Shown here: one piece after another, positions 48,822 to 60,921 of the stretch | How positions within the stretch are numbered: position 1 is the first letter of the stretch | Layout: the number at the start of each line of letters is the position of its first letter | Origin: Paramecium octaurelia | Lineage: Eukaryota > Ciliophora > Oligohymenophorea > Peniculida > Parameciidae | DNA length: 64,000 bases | Assembly (NCBI GenBank): GCA_905182995.1 | Contig: CAJJDP010000110.1 | Span: forward strand, 210,110-274,109 | Direction of reading: 5' to 3' | Position numbers and translations under genes: made by a program | The notes under the pieces: generated by a model | The model's input: the letters and a program-made list of their open reading frames with translations, nothing else | Database searches by the model: none | Told to the model about the DNA's origin: nothing

Positions 48822-50443
48822 TCATATTTTAAAAATGTCGTCAGGGTTTATATCTCTGTAATATGTGATATTAAATTTGGTGTCGAGTTGAATTATTGTC
48901 TGCAAACTTTAATGGAAACCAACACCAAGTTGATTATTACATTTTTCAATAAATTCTTTTATCCTCTCTGTAGTCTGCAAATATTAAATCGCGGAATAGC
49001 ATTTTTCAATTGGTACTTTCTTGGTTTGAGATTGTTAAAGCCATTTGAATTCATCCTCATATTATTTCTAATTTTTTTATTCTATTTTTTATTTAAGTAA
49101 TATATTAAAGTCATTTTTGTATGTTGTTTAAGCTTAATAATAGTCGTTGGTTAACCTATTTTACAAGGCCATGTACTCTTTGTTACCTACAGACTTCTTC
49201 ATAAAATAGGTTAGAAGTTCGATTAGTTATGGTATATCATTGTCAAAGAGAATTGTAGGTTCAAAATCACTTATATTCTAGTTCAACATTGCAAATCCAT
49301 AACTAATTTAGTAAAACCCAATTAACTATAAGAACTATTAGAAGATCAAATAATCAATATGATTGACTATTAGTTTCTATTTCATTAAATCAACCACGTT
49401 TTTACAAAGCAAGAATTTACGATAAAAAACTTCAATTAATAAATTTAATCTTTTGAATTTTTCTGCCTTATTCTTCTTTATTTATTATTTTTATTCCAAC
49501 TCCAACACTTTTCTATCAATAGGTATAAAGATGGAGTCTGTTAGCATTCGAGTAGGAGTTCTCTTAATCTCATGAGACCATAGATCTTCAAATTAGATTC
49601 GCTTATCCTAATCATAAATTATCATCTTTTCAATTAAATCCATAATCATTTAACCGCCTTGTAAAACTGCACATTTAAATGGATTATTTTTTATTGAATC
49701 ATGAAATTCCGTTAATTGTTAATAAGTCTAATAGTTGCTTGGAAAATTGAATCTATAAGCTATTTGATGGAAAACAATTCCGTAGGAGTAGATATCACAC
49801 TTGCAAGAAAAGTTTTATCCTCTCAAAATTTCAGGTGCACAATATGAACGAGTGCCGACTCTTGTTAAATTAGCTTTAGCGTAGATATCGTCTATGAATT
49901 TAGTAAAACCAAAATCAGCGATCTAATTTAGCATAATAAATATACTTTATAAATTTTCCTTTCTGTTGGAGTCCCTTTGTTAAGTATTTTAACTAAGATA
50001 TTTTAGGGCTTGATATCTCTATGTATAATGTGGTTATCAATTAAAACCTAGGCACCGTTAATTATTTATTTCATTATATCATTCATTTCTATAATTGAGG
50101 GCCATGAATTATTCTGTTGAAATTATTTGAGCATTTTCTCCAAATCCAAATCACATAATTCCATTACAATACATAATCTAGATTTTTCATCGATAATCTC
50201 AATCATTTTAACTAAATTCTCACAGTTTGCATTCTTTAAAGTTTAGAATGTCTTTATTTCTGCTTCAAGCTATCTCCTCTAACTTTATTCCTTTTTCTGG
50301 TCGGTATTCATGGATTTGTTAATTATCTTCATGCAATATAACTCATCCTTATTGCCCTCTCGATAACACTTGTAAGCGGTTCCATAGGCACCCGAACCTA
50401 ATATTTCATTGGTTAAGACACAATAGTCTTTAATTTTTTTCAT
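48822..50443 (-). CDS. Serine/threonine protein kinase with C-terminal helical tail
   Basis: A gene of 532 aa with one 23-nt intron (GTATATTTATTATGCTAAATTAG) just before the DFG motif; spliced length 533 codons. The kinase domain (about 8-290) has the glycine loop GSGAYGTAYK, lysine in YCMKIINKS, HRDIKPQNILV (catalytic Asp), DFGFTK and VGTRSYCAPEIL (APE). WSHEIKRTP near the end of the domain is also typical. All key catalytic residues are intact. The ~240-residue C-terminal tail is helical and Q/K-rich. In overall form it is like the many ULK/Aurora-like stand-alone kinases expanded in Paramecium. Substrates and exact family are unknown. Confidence 0.93.
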
Positions 50444-51413
50444 TTTATTAATAGAAAATAATATTAAAATATGTAAAAATTAAATGAGTATTTATTCTTG
50501 AGTATTTATGATATTAAATAAATAAAATATAAAAATAAGAAAACTCTACCATGTGCATAAATTTTCTAAGACTTATAAATATTAGATGATAAATCCCTTC
50601 TATTTTACCAATTCTCAAAACACACAGATCATAATAAGATATAATGTAATAAAAAGGAATGTTATTATTTGATTATCAAACTCTAATCTTAATAATTTTT
50701 TTTAATTTGAAATTCCTATATATTAATCCAAAAGATTAGCATAGTATTTTTAAATTATGTGTCTTCTTATTTATATAACTCCAATTCATAAGGAATTGCT
50801 TTAATATTTTATAATTATGACAATCACATTAAAACATCAAAATAAACTTAGGTTTATAATTATTACTTATATATATGATGAGGTAGATCTATTTTATCGC
50901 CTTGTATTATTTTTTTAAGGATATTGATTATTTTCTACCTTAATGGAAAGTAAATAATCTATAATACTTAGTATCGTCTATCCAGGTGATATCTATAAGT
51001 AAATGTAAATTATACATAGTTTTTGATTTTCTTTGAAACTCAACTAAAATGAATATGTTGCTATCTTTCTCTAGAGTTGATGAGATGGTCTCTTGCACTT
51101 ATTGAGTCTTCTTGGACCAAGTATATCAATATTGAATTGAATTTCGTTTATCTATTTGTTATGGGGAGGGAGATTAGAGGGAGAATTGCAAATGGTAATA
51201 TTTTATATGTATATCAATTATAATAATAAAAATTCGAATATTTTTAATCACGAGGATTATTATGAATATGGGGTGAAGGATTGTAACGGAATGAGTTTGT
51301 TTCTTGATTACTGGTATGTTAATCTAGGAATTCAATATATTGGTTGTTTTTTTTTAAGTTTTTATACTGTATTATGAAAATACTTTATTCACATTTCAAA
51401 AGTATTTGTGAGC
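50444..51413. other. Intergenic region with weak plus-strand coding-like stretches
   Basis: The first ~600 bp are AT-rich and empty. Between about 51080 and 51380, plus-strand frames give stretches such as MRWSLALIESSWTKYINIEL and HEDYYEYGVKDCNGMSLFL in different frames. I could not connect them with an intron of usual size. It could be a small unmodelled or decayed gene. Confidence 0.3.
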
Positions 51414-51761
51414 TCAATCGAATAGTTCAACTTCCTGGATGAAGGCATCAGAATCAAAAGATGAGATAAGATTTTCAAGTTCCTTAAATTTTTCATCTCT
51501 TGTCATTGGATTATTGGGCCTTTCATAATATAAGGATTCAAATGTTTAAAGTCTATTAGTATTGGTGATGATTACATACAAAACTTTCCGCGGACTTTAC
51601 GAATGAGTTTATGCATATGATTGCTTTGAAGTGCTATCCCACAGGATGTTAGAATTTGAACCTTGTTTACTAGAACGAGACGCACTAAACTATAGTCTTA
51701 AAGGTATTGGTGTATAAATGATGGAAGAGCCGTGGGATTCAGGTGTTTGCTAATTAGACAT
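51414..51761 (-). CDS. Small hypothetical protein
   Basis: Single-exon gene of 115 aa (116 codons) from ATG 51761 to TGA 51414-51416. It starts MSNQQTPESHGSSIIYTP. A basic, serine-rich middle (SASRSSKQGSNSN) is followed by an acidic helical end (DEKFKELENLISSFDSDAF). No TM segment or known domain is visible. Confidence 0.65.
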
Positions 51762-52232
51762 ATTATATTTAATTTTAATGAATAGGAATGAGATTAATAT
51801 TAGATACCTCTAATACACTTATTAGGCTATCGATTCAAATAATCCATCCTTAGCTCACCTTGAACTGAACTCCCTCTCTGGAGACTGTCAAAATGTTTTA
51901 TTAAGATTATTTAAATGATTTATATAAAGGGTTTAATTGGAGATATATTTGAAACTTTTATTGACATCAAAAATCTATTTAATTTTACTTAAATGATCCA
52001 AATTTCACATCTAATTGCCATCCACAAAAAGGCAATGGAGTTCTGAATTAGCCCCTCCCTTTCCCTGGTGAATTAAATTGATATCGAATCTAGGATTTGT
52101 TTTCCTGATTCAAGATTACTAAAAGGAGTGCTCCAATTACTAGTGTTGATAACAAAAAGTAAAATTAAAAATAAAATCAAATTATTCTAATTTGGGAAAC
52201 AAAGTTGACCGAATTGATTTTTAAATTAATTA
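51762..52232. promoter_or_regulatory. Divergent spacer
   Basis: About 470 bp between divergent genes. A part near 51830-51890 is less AT-rich and contains TTAGCTCACC, which looks slightly like a tRNA A-box, but no B-box or cloverleaf follows. Nothing else is recognised. Confidence 0.3.
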
Positions 52233-53197
52233 ATGGGAGCTTGTCAACATTTATGCAGATAATAACTTGTTATCTAATAGGAAGTCACAATCCAATAGAA
52301 ACGGTAGAAAAAGAAGCAATCTGATAAGGATTCAAAGATTGATCATAGTTGTTCTCAAAAAGGAGTTGCCGAGGAAATCATAGGAGAAGAATTTCGGTCT
52401 CCTCAAGAAAATAAGTATTTTCGCAAAAGAATCAAGAATCTCAATATAGCAGGTGATCGGAAAAACAGATTTATGCATGATATAGAAGAAGAGATAAAGT
52501 ATATAATTAGGAAGAAGTATCATATTAATCGTAACCTAGCATCGAAGAAGAGTAAGAAAACTTGAAACGCGTTCAATAAATTTATGAACAAGAACTTGAA
52601 CTGTAAAGGAAAGAACAAATCAGAAAATAAAAGGAATAATTAGACAACCAATTTTCTTTTTAAAATTCCATCATTCAATCAAGTGATAACCCAAGTGAAC
52701 ATCCAAGTGCCAATCCCTTCTAACCAAAATCAACATCCCAATTTGCCCCCAAGAGAAATGATAATGATACAGTTTCTCAAAAATCTTAAATCTCCAAAAC
52801 TCCTACCCCTCCTTACAAAGATAAATCAATTTCTTCTTAATCTGATGCCATGAGAAAAAGCGCTTTAATCAAAATCATTCAAGCAAGAGAAGAATTAGCC
52901 AGTAATAATGCAAGTAAAGGCTCTTCCAAAAAAAAATTGATGCTTGATGCCTATGAAAAAATGTTTAGCGAATTCTTTTCCCAAGACGAAAGAGGATCAA
53001 GTAGCTAAAGTAAAAGCTATAAAAGCATTTTGAAGAATAGATCTTTAACTCATCGCAGTTTCTCAGGTAGTAAATCCATTAAATCCACTCATACTGCTGT
53101 TAAAAAATCAAAAAGAGTTCGATTTTCGAAAGAAACCAATTTCAGTTTTGAAAGAAAATCAACCGAAAAGAAAAAGAAAAGCCTATGGGATTGGTGA
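52233..53197 (+). CDS. Putative PP1 docking protein with acylation motif at its N-terminus (SILK + RVRF)
   Basis: A gene of 313 aa with one 23-nt intron (GTATCATATTAATCGTAACCTAG); spliced length 314 codons. It starts MGACQHLC: glycine 2 fits N-myristoylation, and cysteines 4 and 8 could be palmitoylated, so membrane attachment is likely. A charged helical middle and a long S/T/P/Q-rich disordered part follow. Near the C-terminus there is SYKSILKNRSL (SILK motif) and about 35 residues later KKSKRVRFSKETN (RVxF motif), the same order as in PP1 regulators. It ends KKKKSLWDW. It resembles the protein at 20724-21344 in motif content but not otherwise. The PP1-binding role is inferred from motifs only. 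Confidence 0.75.
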
Positions 53198-53390
53198 AAA
53201 TTTGTCAAGATTATCACTCACAACCTACATCTACATGATTAAAGATCTATATCATACTTACATTTGAAACCTTTTATAATATATACAATATCAATGCCCT
53301 CTAAATGATGTCACTTTGCTATCTCGTATCCCCAGAAGTGATTATTTAAATAACAAATAATTATCATTTAATTCTTTTGAAAAAGTGTTG

Positions 53391-54149
53391 ATGATATCAG
53401 GAGCCGTAACAAAAATTTACAAAGTAAATTCAACTGTTTTAGGATAGGATAGGCTGATTAGGTAAAAAGAATTAATTATGCAGAACTTACACATTTTTGT
53501 TACGGGTCTTCAAGTTGCATTTACTCAAGAAAATCAAGAGTGGGGAATGTCTCAGAATGTGGCAAAACAAATTAGATGCACTTTGTTCTCACTTCTCCAT
53601 GACAAGAAGAGTATTTAATTTTAGTCCATGTAGATTTTGAGATGGTCAAGAACAGCATTCTATCTTCAGATCCTATTTAATAAATTGAGTCAATCAAAGA
53701 GCAATCATGCCTTGAAACATTATAGGAATCTCTTCGACATCCTGTTCTACACTTATCTTATACTTACAGACATCAGTGATCTTCTTTATTGGATGTGCTT
53801 AATAGGGCTATGCAATAACGCGAATTTACAAAAATTTACTAAGGAATATACACCCAAGTTTTATTTAATAGAATGCATTGGGTGGTTTATATCCTTATGT
53901 TTTGAATATCGAGTTAATCAGATAGATATTGCTAAGGCTAATTTACAAAAGGACCCAAAGAATAAAATTAAAATAAGACAAATTCAAATACTCTAAAATT
54001 TAGTCAAATATGCCTTGGACATCCCAGTTTCCTATTCTTATGTAAATACTTAGGCTATCACACAAGAAAAGGCTGTGATTTTAGGGACATTTTCAAGCAT
54101 AATCAGTTTATATCAAACATTTTAGTTGCATTCTGGAGGTTTCTAATGA
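53391..54149 (+). CDS. PEX11: Peroxisomal membrane protein PEX11
   Basis: A gene of 237 aa with two introns (22 and 23 nt); spliced length 238 codons. PEX11 proteins bend and elongate the peroxisomal membrane before fission. Family features: MTRRILRWSRTAFYLQILFN, corresponding to the conserved LS.SRK..R.GK segment; a middle hydrophobic part (DISDLLYWMCLIGLC and LIECIGWFISLCFEY); and a C-terminal block with LVKYALDIPVS and AVILGTFSSIISLYQT, the typical PEX11 end. Length matches the family (about 230-260 aa). Homology was judged by eye but several motifs agree in order. Confidence 0.85.
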
Positions 54150-54234
54150 TTTTGCAGGGTTTTAATGATTAAAATATGTATATGTTGTTTATTTTAGAAG
54201 TATGATAAATGTATTCAATAATATTTAATAATTA

Positions 54235-55493
54235 ATGAATTAAATTGAAACCAACAATTTAACTTTGAATTCAGAGTGTCTTTAACAGGTTTTGAGTTAC
54301 ATTCCCATCAATCAAAGACTGAAAATGAGAGAATTGAATTCATTTTTTGATTAAGCTGTTTGCTCAACATCATTCCCTTTGCATATGGATTAAATATAGG
54401 ATGAAAATTTTAAACCAAAAGAAGTGAATACCCTACTATCCAAGTTCATCAAACCATAAGAGATTGTATTTCCAAACATAAATGCAAGAGAGTTGCAGGA
54501 ACTTGTGATTCCAAAGGATCTATCAGAATTAATAAAATTTGATTCCTACTTAATTACTGATATTCCATTGGAATACATTGAAAAAGTAGTGTCTGCTTCT
54601 CCAAAATTAAGATCATTTGGATTCAAAAACAGAGATACTGATGATTTGAGCAATATCACAAAGTTTTTATCAAAGTTATCTATTTGCGAACTCAAGGTTG
54701 GAGAATGGAATCAATAAGTCAGGGATATCATAATTCAATAAGCAGATCACTTAAAAAGCATTACAATTGAAAAAGGAAATAATGAAATACTTCGAGATTT
54801 GATTTCGTTGTATAATTCAATGAAACTTTCCAGCATAAGTAATAAGGAAGAGTAATTAAGGTCGGAGTAAAGTGAGTTTTCGAATAAATTAAATCTTCAA
54901 GGGATAATGTTCACATAATTTGAAAGTTCATCGAATTAACAGGAGAGTCTAGAGGTGTTTGAAGAATTACTTAATTAATACCACTTGAAGGCTTTTCATT
55001 TTGGGATAATCCAAGGAGAATATCAAGATTAATGTATATTATTATAGGAGAACTTTTTCCAGCATCTCAAAGGTATTATTTCATAGTTTAAGAATAGAAA
55101 TTCAGGAATTGCAATTTGGGTTTAAGGATTAAAGTTTATTGATGAAGGTAAAGCTAAAGAAAATTGAAAGCTTAAGATTATCAGGTTTTAAATTTGTAAA
55201 GGAGAATTTCTAGTGGTTAATGAAGCAAGCCAAATTGTTCAATAGGATTGATTTGAGGGAATGTACCTTTGATTTTGCATTTACAGATAGCATAGATAAG
55301 GTGGAATAACATGATTCTATGGTGGATGTTTATGTAAGGAGAATTATCATATTTTTAGGTTAATACAAAAATTCATGAATAGTGGTCATGTCAACTAGCG
55401 TAGTTTTAATATAATAATATTTGGATTAACTTCATCTTTCCATTTTTGTACGATCTAGAAGAAGAATTAGAACTTTAGACACAAAATAAATGA
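54235..55493 (+). CDS. F-box/leucine-rich-repeat-like protein
   Basis: A gene of 402 aa with two introns (25 nt each); spliced length 403 codons. The N-terminus (SECLQQVLSYIPINQRLKMR, then ELNSFFDQAV) resembles an F-box, which would link it to an SCF ubiquitin ligase. The rest is made of irregular leucine-rich repeats (for example YIEKVVSASPKLRSFGFKNR and VKLKKIESLRLSGFKFV). Skipping the last intron would end the protein early after VDVYVRR; with the intron it gains about 44 residues ending ELELQTQNK. Neither the F-box nor the LRR is strong enough to be certain. Confidence 0.55.
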
Positions 55494-55912
55494 TGATTGT
55501 TAATTTATATTAGAAAAATAAGGATACATTCTATGGAGCTAAATAGCTACCAAATTTAAATAACATATTAAATTATTTAATAAAATATATGGATCTAAAA
55601 ATAATTGTTATTGTTTATTAATTTGAATTATAACCATAAATTAGAAAGGGTATATAAATAATTGTGGTTAACTTTTTAATGTATAAAATATGTTAATTTA
55701 TATTAGTTCTCATTAAGAATGAAAGCAGAATAAAAGAAGGATGACAAGAATGACAGAAAATATGGTGAAAATTAATTTAATGTACTTCGCATTAATTTAA
55801 TGGTGATAATATGTGCAATGACGGATTAATTTTTGAATGAGTCATAGTTGAGTTTATATCACAATTATTTCTTGAAATCTAATAATTTTTTTAAAATAAC
55901 TAACAAGTATCA
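55494..55912. other. Intergenic spacer between plus-strand genes
   Basis: About 420 bp, AT-rich, with no gene recognised. Confidence 0.3.
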
Positions 55913-56619
55913 ATGAGAAGAAGATTTGGGGCAATCCATTCAGATACTACTGAAGAATACATTCAACAAGCCCAATCAGCTTGGAACAAAGATCTATTTT
56001 ATTATGAGGGCACTTCTAAGAAATCAGCATAAAACTATGTGAACTTTGATTTTGATGAGCGGGAAACAAATGTATGAATGTAATCTTATATTGTAGAATA
56101 CTGAAATAGAGGAGGAAGTATAGATGGAAGCATAGAATGTTAAAATAATTTTGATGGATGCTGAGAATGATTCTTAAACTGTTTTTGATTATTGTGGTCA
56201 AGAATTTCATCAGCAGAAGAAGGACTTCGATTATGTTTCCAAGATTGAAGTCAACAAAAATAAATAGATTACCTACCATTTTTGGATCAACAATATTCAT
56301 TCAACCAAATTTACTGATATCGTTGATGGTAAAATTTATAATTTAATATTTAGTTTATGTAAAAAATTGCGATGTCGTGATTTACATGTACAATAAATCA
56401 GTCGAAGAACATTACCAAGAATTTGTGGAGAAGATATCCAAAATAAATAATAAGAGTTTTGTTATTTACAAAGTTAACAATTCTTTGAATAGAACTCAGG
56501 TATTTTTAATTTTTTAATTTTAGAGTTTTAAATCTTTAAATGAGAAGAATTAAGAAAATGTCATTGCAGTTAAAAGCCTGTAAGAAGCTATCACAAAAAC
56601 GATTAACTAATATATTTGA
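55913..56619 (+). CDS. Small GTPase-fold-like protein lacking a P-loop
   Basis: A gene of 210 aa with three introns (25, 25 and 24 nt); spliced length 211 codons. After an acidic N-terminal ~65 residues come alternating strands and helices: VKIILMDAENDSQTVFDYCG, ITYHFWINNIHSTKF, NCDVVIYMYNKSVEEHYQEF and KSFVIYKVNNS. The order resembles Rab-type GTPases (strand-loop-helix, then WD...G, then the NKxD region). But there is no GxxxxGKS/T P-loop and no NKxD. If related, it would be a pseudo-GTPase. An unrelated alpha/beta protein is equally possible. Confidence 0.6.
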
Positions 56620-56772
56620 TTATAAACCAATATTTATTTTGCGTACTACCATTGCTAAATAAATTTACTATGCGAGTCATCTTTGAGTGTGCATCGTTGG
56701 ATTGTGATGTTTTTAATTTTATATCATTTTAATGTTATTATGTAAAACGGATTTATTTTCATTTATTTTTAT

Positions 56773-57966
56773 ATGAAATTATTATTGTTTGTGTTGTTCG
56801 TATACACTTATGCGACAAGTGCACAATACAGATAAGCGATGGAGGATGTATGCATTAAACTACTCTCTAGCTCAATGATGACAACTTTGGTCAAACCCTT
56901 CTTGAAACCATTCAAATGCACATCTAATCTGATGAACCTGTAGGTAATTTGATCAACATGTTATAAAATCTTCAATCATAAGTGGAGAAAGTGTAATACA
57001 AAGCTGATGAATAACATAAGAGAATCACTACAAATTGCAATATCAACCTAGATTAATTGAATGACCAAATCAATAATTATAAAATTAAATCTGTTACTCT
57101 AAAATCATACATTGACAATCTAAACCCAAATGTCAAATAGAGTGTGGCTACAGTTGAAAGAAAACAAAAGGAATTAGTATTTTTACAAATAATACAGATA
57201 GGATGATTATAAGCAAGAATTGAAATAAGCAGCAGAAAAGAGAGAGAAAGAGCATAACACCTACGCAACCATCCTTGATAACCTTGAATAAGCCCTATTT
57301 GGTTTCCATCAAATTAAATTGGCATTCAATCAATTTATCGATTCTGTACAAAAAGGATAACGTAAATTTGAGTCATTTGTTGAAATGAAATAAGTCTTAA
57401 AATAAGTTAAACACACTTACAAACTCGAAGGATATAAGCACATTGTGTAGATGCTCTAGTCTCTATCCAAATAGACAAGCGAAGAAGTATTAGGTTTCAT
57501 ATATATTAGGAAGCTTTAAAATTAGCAATTCAATTGAGTGCCATTCTCAAATAAATTGAGTCATACATCCAGACTGAACGAACCAGGGAAGACCAAGCAG
57601 AATTGGCAAGGGAAACAGCTTATAATGATTACAAGGCTCAAATTGCTGATTTGTTCAATGAAGCTTCTAAATCTCTTACTGAAATGACAGGTATGATTTG
57701 TGAATAAATGAGGGATATTGGATAGTCAGTCTAATGAATTGAAGTTGAGTGAGAATGAAAAGAAAGAGGCAGATGTTAGATTGCAAAATAAAATGAAAGA
57801 GTTTGATAACATTCAAGCAGAATGCTCAATATTGGATTAAGAATATTAATAACAAAATAGATAGAGAAATCAATAAAGTAAATTACTTGATTAAGCAATT
57901 CTATTAACGACAACTTCATTAGGACAATTGAAGAGTGACTTATTAAAACATGCTGAAGTTTATTGA
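56773..57966 (+). CDS. Trichocyst matrix protein
   Basis: A gene of 366 aa with four introns (23, 25, 23 and 22 nt); spliced length 367 codons. It begins with a signal peptide (MKLLLFVLFVYTYATSAQYR) and then NDDNFGQTLLETIQMHIQSD, EPVGNLINMLQNLQSQVEKV and CNINLDQLNDQINNY. These are typical of Paramecium trichocyst matrix proteins: a 'G.TLLETI' start and long amphipathic coiled coils in repeated blocks. The second half again contains helical heptads (EALKLAIQLSAILKQIESYI). TMP precursors are cleaved and crystallise inside trichocysts, the defensive secretory organelles of Paramecium, and are encoded by a large multigene family. This gene supports the taxonomic assignment. Confidence 0.9.
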
Positions 57967-58051
57967 CATATACAAACCCACAAAATTTAACAATTATTAT
58001 TCTGCATTTATCATTCTCTTTTTATATATTAATATATTATAAAAGAATAAA

Positions 58052-59527
58052 ATGTCTAAGATCGATGAACAATAGATCATCAAAAACACTAAAAGCATGT
58101 AGAAAATGCAGGAAATTGCAGATCGCATCTATGCTACCACTGGTGATTTAACCAAAAGTATAAACATAGCAATATATAGCAATTAGTTCTGATAGCATAT
58201 TGAAACCGTCTAAATTGACATAAGAGTAATTATTAATACAGGCTAAGAAGATGGATAACATTTAAGATAGTAAGTAGAAGAAGGGCAAAGGATAATAATC
58301 TACTTCAGCCAATAAAAGTGAGTTAAATACAACTGAATGGCTGAATAAATTATAGGAAATATAGTTATAACATAATGAAGAGAAGAAGAAACTTAGAGAA
58401 GAGCTTATAGCCAGATATGTGCAAAGGGAAATGGAATTTAAGAAAACTATCGATGAATTACAATAAGAATTGAGATCCAGAACTGCCTTGGACCAGACTG
58501 ATAAGAAAATTATGGAGATGATTTACAAAGATCACAGTAAAATAATTGAAGGAATAAATAATATTTAATTGAGGACTTCTAAAATTCTAGTAGATCAAGA
58601 AAGAGACATTATTAGATTTTTTAATAATAAAATTAATGAGATAAAGAAATAGTTTCAAGAGGAAAGAGAGAAGAAAGGTTAGAATGATAAAGAATATATT
58701 TAAAAGGAGAATCAACTGATTAGTGAATTGGAATGGATTAAGAGAATTGCTTAGAAAATTGATGATGAAAATCATTAGCTGATGTAGAAATATAAAGAAT
58801 TGAAAGTCGAGTATTAAACATAGGAAAGAGACAGAGAAATGTTAATGAAGGAGTTGATAATCAAGAAAAAGGAAAATGCCATCCTCAAATCATAAATTTA
58901 ATAATATGAAAAGTTATTGAACGATGTTCAAAAAGAGGATGAATAAGAATCCTATCAGGACTTAATCTTAGACAAATCAGGGGTTAAAAATCAAAAAACT
59001 GACAAATCTAAATAATCATCATCCTAGCAATAGGTAAGACTTCCTTAAATAGCAAATACATAGGCTTCATAAAATGTTGATGAAGCTTCTAAAAACAAGT
59101 ATGATATTAATTTTAATAGAGTAGATATTAGAATATTATTAAGACATATCAAGACACATTGAAGAAGGAATAGAAAAGGCTAAGGGATATTAAATAACTT
59201 TATACAAAAGAATTGTAAGCAAAAACAGAATTATATAATATTTTGAGACAGTGTATTGAAGATATTAAAGAAGAGATAATTTAAGTGAGGAGTGATGAGA
59301 GGACTTTGAAGAAAAATAAAAGTAATGTATTGGTATATTTAGATCTAAGTATTGAAGAGGTGAAAATGGAGAAAGAAGATAGAGAGAAGCTAATTGAAAA
59401 TTTATTAAAACATGAAAGAGTCATAGAAGTTATCAGTGATAAGATATTTTATGATAAGAAAAACTATGATGAGACTCTTTTGCAATAGCAATAGGAAGAG
59501 ACAAATTACAATGATGAATAATATTGA
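58052..59527 (+). CDS. Coiled-coil protein, possibly ciliary
   Basis: A gene of 476 aa with two introns (22 and 23 nt); spliced length 477 codons. It starts MSKIDEQQIIKNTKSMQKMQ. From about residue 100 it is nearly continuous coiled coil, for example KKKLREELIARYVQREMEFK, KILVDQERDIIRFFNNKINE, and later EEVKMEKEDREKLIENLLKH. A less helical, Q/S-rich segment lies around residue 300. Its length and style recall axonemal coiled-coil proteins (CCDC/FAP type), but no specific family could be recognised. Confidence 0.8.
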
Positions 59528-59895
59528 ATATTTTAATTTTAGTTTAGTTAATCACAACATAAGTCTTTTTGTAAATGACTCTCAATAAGACAATTGCTAA
59601 TAGTGGCATTGCATTTTTTCTGACACATTTATCTAGTAAGCAATCATAAAACTGTCTTAATGCATTAGGCATTTCTTAAAATCTCTAATAAATATTGACA
59701 CATTATGTCAAATGCTTATCACAAAGTATCGTATTCTATTAAAGTTCTCCAATCTTCAAGACCCTTGGAAAAAACACAGTTTTAATCAGGGTCAGTTGTT
59801 AGTGGGAATGTTACTTTGGGTATCAGAAATGTGAAAAATAATTTAAATGGTTATAAATTATATACACACAATTAATTAAAAAACAAAGAGTAAAT
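59528..59895. other. Convergent region with minus-strand coding-like pieces
   Basis: About 370 bp between convergent genes. On the minus strand two pieces look coding: CVFSKGLEDWRTLIEYDT near 59730-59810 and ALRQFYDCLLDKCVRKNAMP near 59600-59670. They are in different frames, no ATG opens the first, and the second would run into the neighbouring gene. It is possibly an unmodelled small gene or a decayed exon set. Confidence 0.25.
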
Positions 59896-60921
59896 TCAAA
59901 TTGAAATTGTGATTTATGAGACTTGCAAATGCTCCTCTCTAGCATATTTTCTCTTCACAGCTGGATACAAAGTATTGTTTTAATTGTTGTAGTAAAGCTA
60001 CAATAAATAAGTGGCACAATATTTTGATTCGTCTGTGATTTCCATTTCGGATTATATTCCTAAAATTTTGTTGGACAAGAGCAATGCCGAGTGAGCCAGT
60101 TATGAAGGCATGTATTGAAGACTTTCATAACTATGCAAGGCAATCTCAAGTATGTAAGATGATAATTGAAATTGTTGGGTTTGAAATACTTTATTGTCTT
60201 CAATTTAAGTGTTTTCAATAACAGTAAATTCTAGGAATCTTAGAGGACTGATGTAGTTTAGTGAAAAGTTAACAGTATTCAAAATAGAGCCTTCCATTTA
60301 GAGTATTTCTTCCTTGGTGTATGCTCTGTCACAGACGTAGACAAAGTCTTTGATATTTGGAGGGTAGATTTCTTCAAATTTGGATGCAATGAAGAGGGAT
60401 GCAACGCCCACCAATTGGAGTCTGTTCCTCTTGACGATGTTGACACTAAGGTATCTGTCTATGAGGTTGATGGCTAGATAGAGACTGTTTGGAGACTAGA
60501 GAATATTAGATGTAACAAAATACAAGTTTGAATTTCATGTGAACTTCTTCAATCCAGTCGATAAGGATGGACCTCATTTTTTAATTGATGTCTTTTTGTG
60601 TTTGTTCCATAAAGCAGGAGTTAGGTAAGTAGTTACTCTAAATGAATAGAATAATTGATTTACCTATTCTTCTAAAATGTATCGAAATATGTCCTTTCTA
60701 TAATTGCTAATGAATTGGGGGTTGCTTAATTCTTCATCCATTCTACTACTGCTCAGACATGATTCATTATATTCTTCATCCATAGTACTTCCCGATCCGC
60801 ATGTTGAGGTTCGTTAATGTTTTGGGACTTTTTCGAATGTTACTGATTTCGAGTTTCTTCTTAAGGAATTATAAAATGTATTGTTGTTTGAATCTTCTAT
60901 TTAGGTAAGAGAGGCAATCAT
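59896..60921 (-). CDS. Mitotic (A/B-type) cyclin
   Basis: A gene of 323 aa with two introns (26 and 28 nt); spliced length 324 codons. Cyclins of this type activate a cyclin-dependent kinase. After a disordered N-terminus (serine and acidic residues) comes the cyclin box: MRSILIDWIEEVHMKFKL, SPNSLYLAINLIDRYLS, VGVASLFIASKFEEIYPP, YVCDRAYTKEEILQMEGSIL and LNYISPLRFLEF. The MRSILIDW start and the FIASKFEEI..P motif are classic A/B cyclin features. The second cyclin fold follows (SLQYMPSQLAHSALLLSNK). A destruction box of the RxxLxxIxN type is not obvious in the N-terminus. A CDK partner is not in this window. Confidence 0.93.

Noticed and set aside
48888..49400. Long plus-strand open frame with hydrophobic segments
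   Set aside because: It lies antisense to the C-terminal part of the kinase gene, which is in frame with an intact kinase domain and fits better. The plus-strand frame starts without ATG.
51830..51890. tRNA-like A-box (TTAGCTCACC)
   Set aside because: No B-box (GGTTCGA-type) at the right distance and no cloverleaf; no tRNA gene was found in the window.
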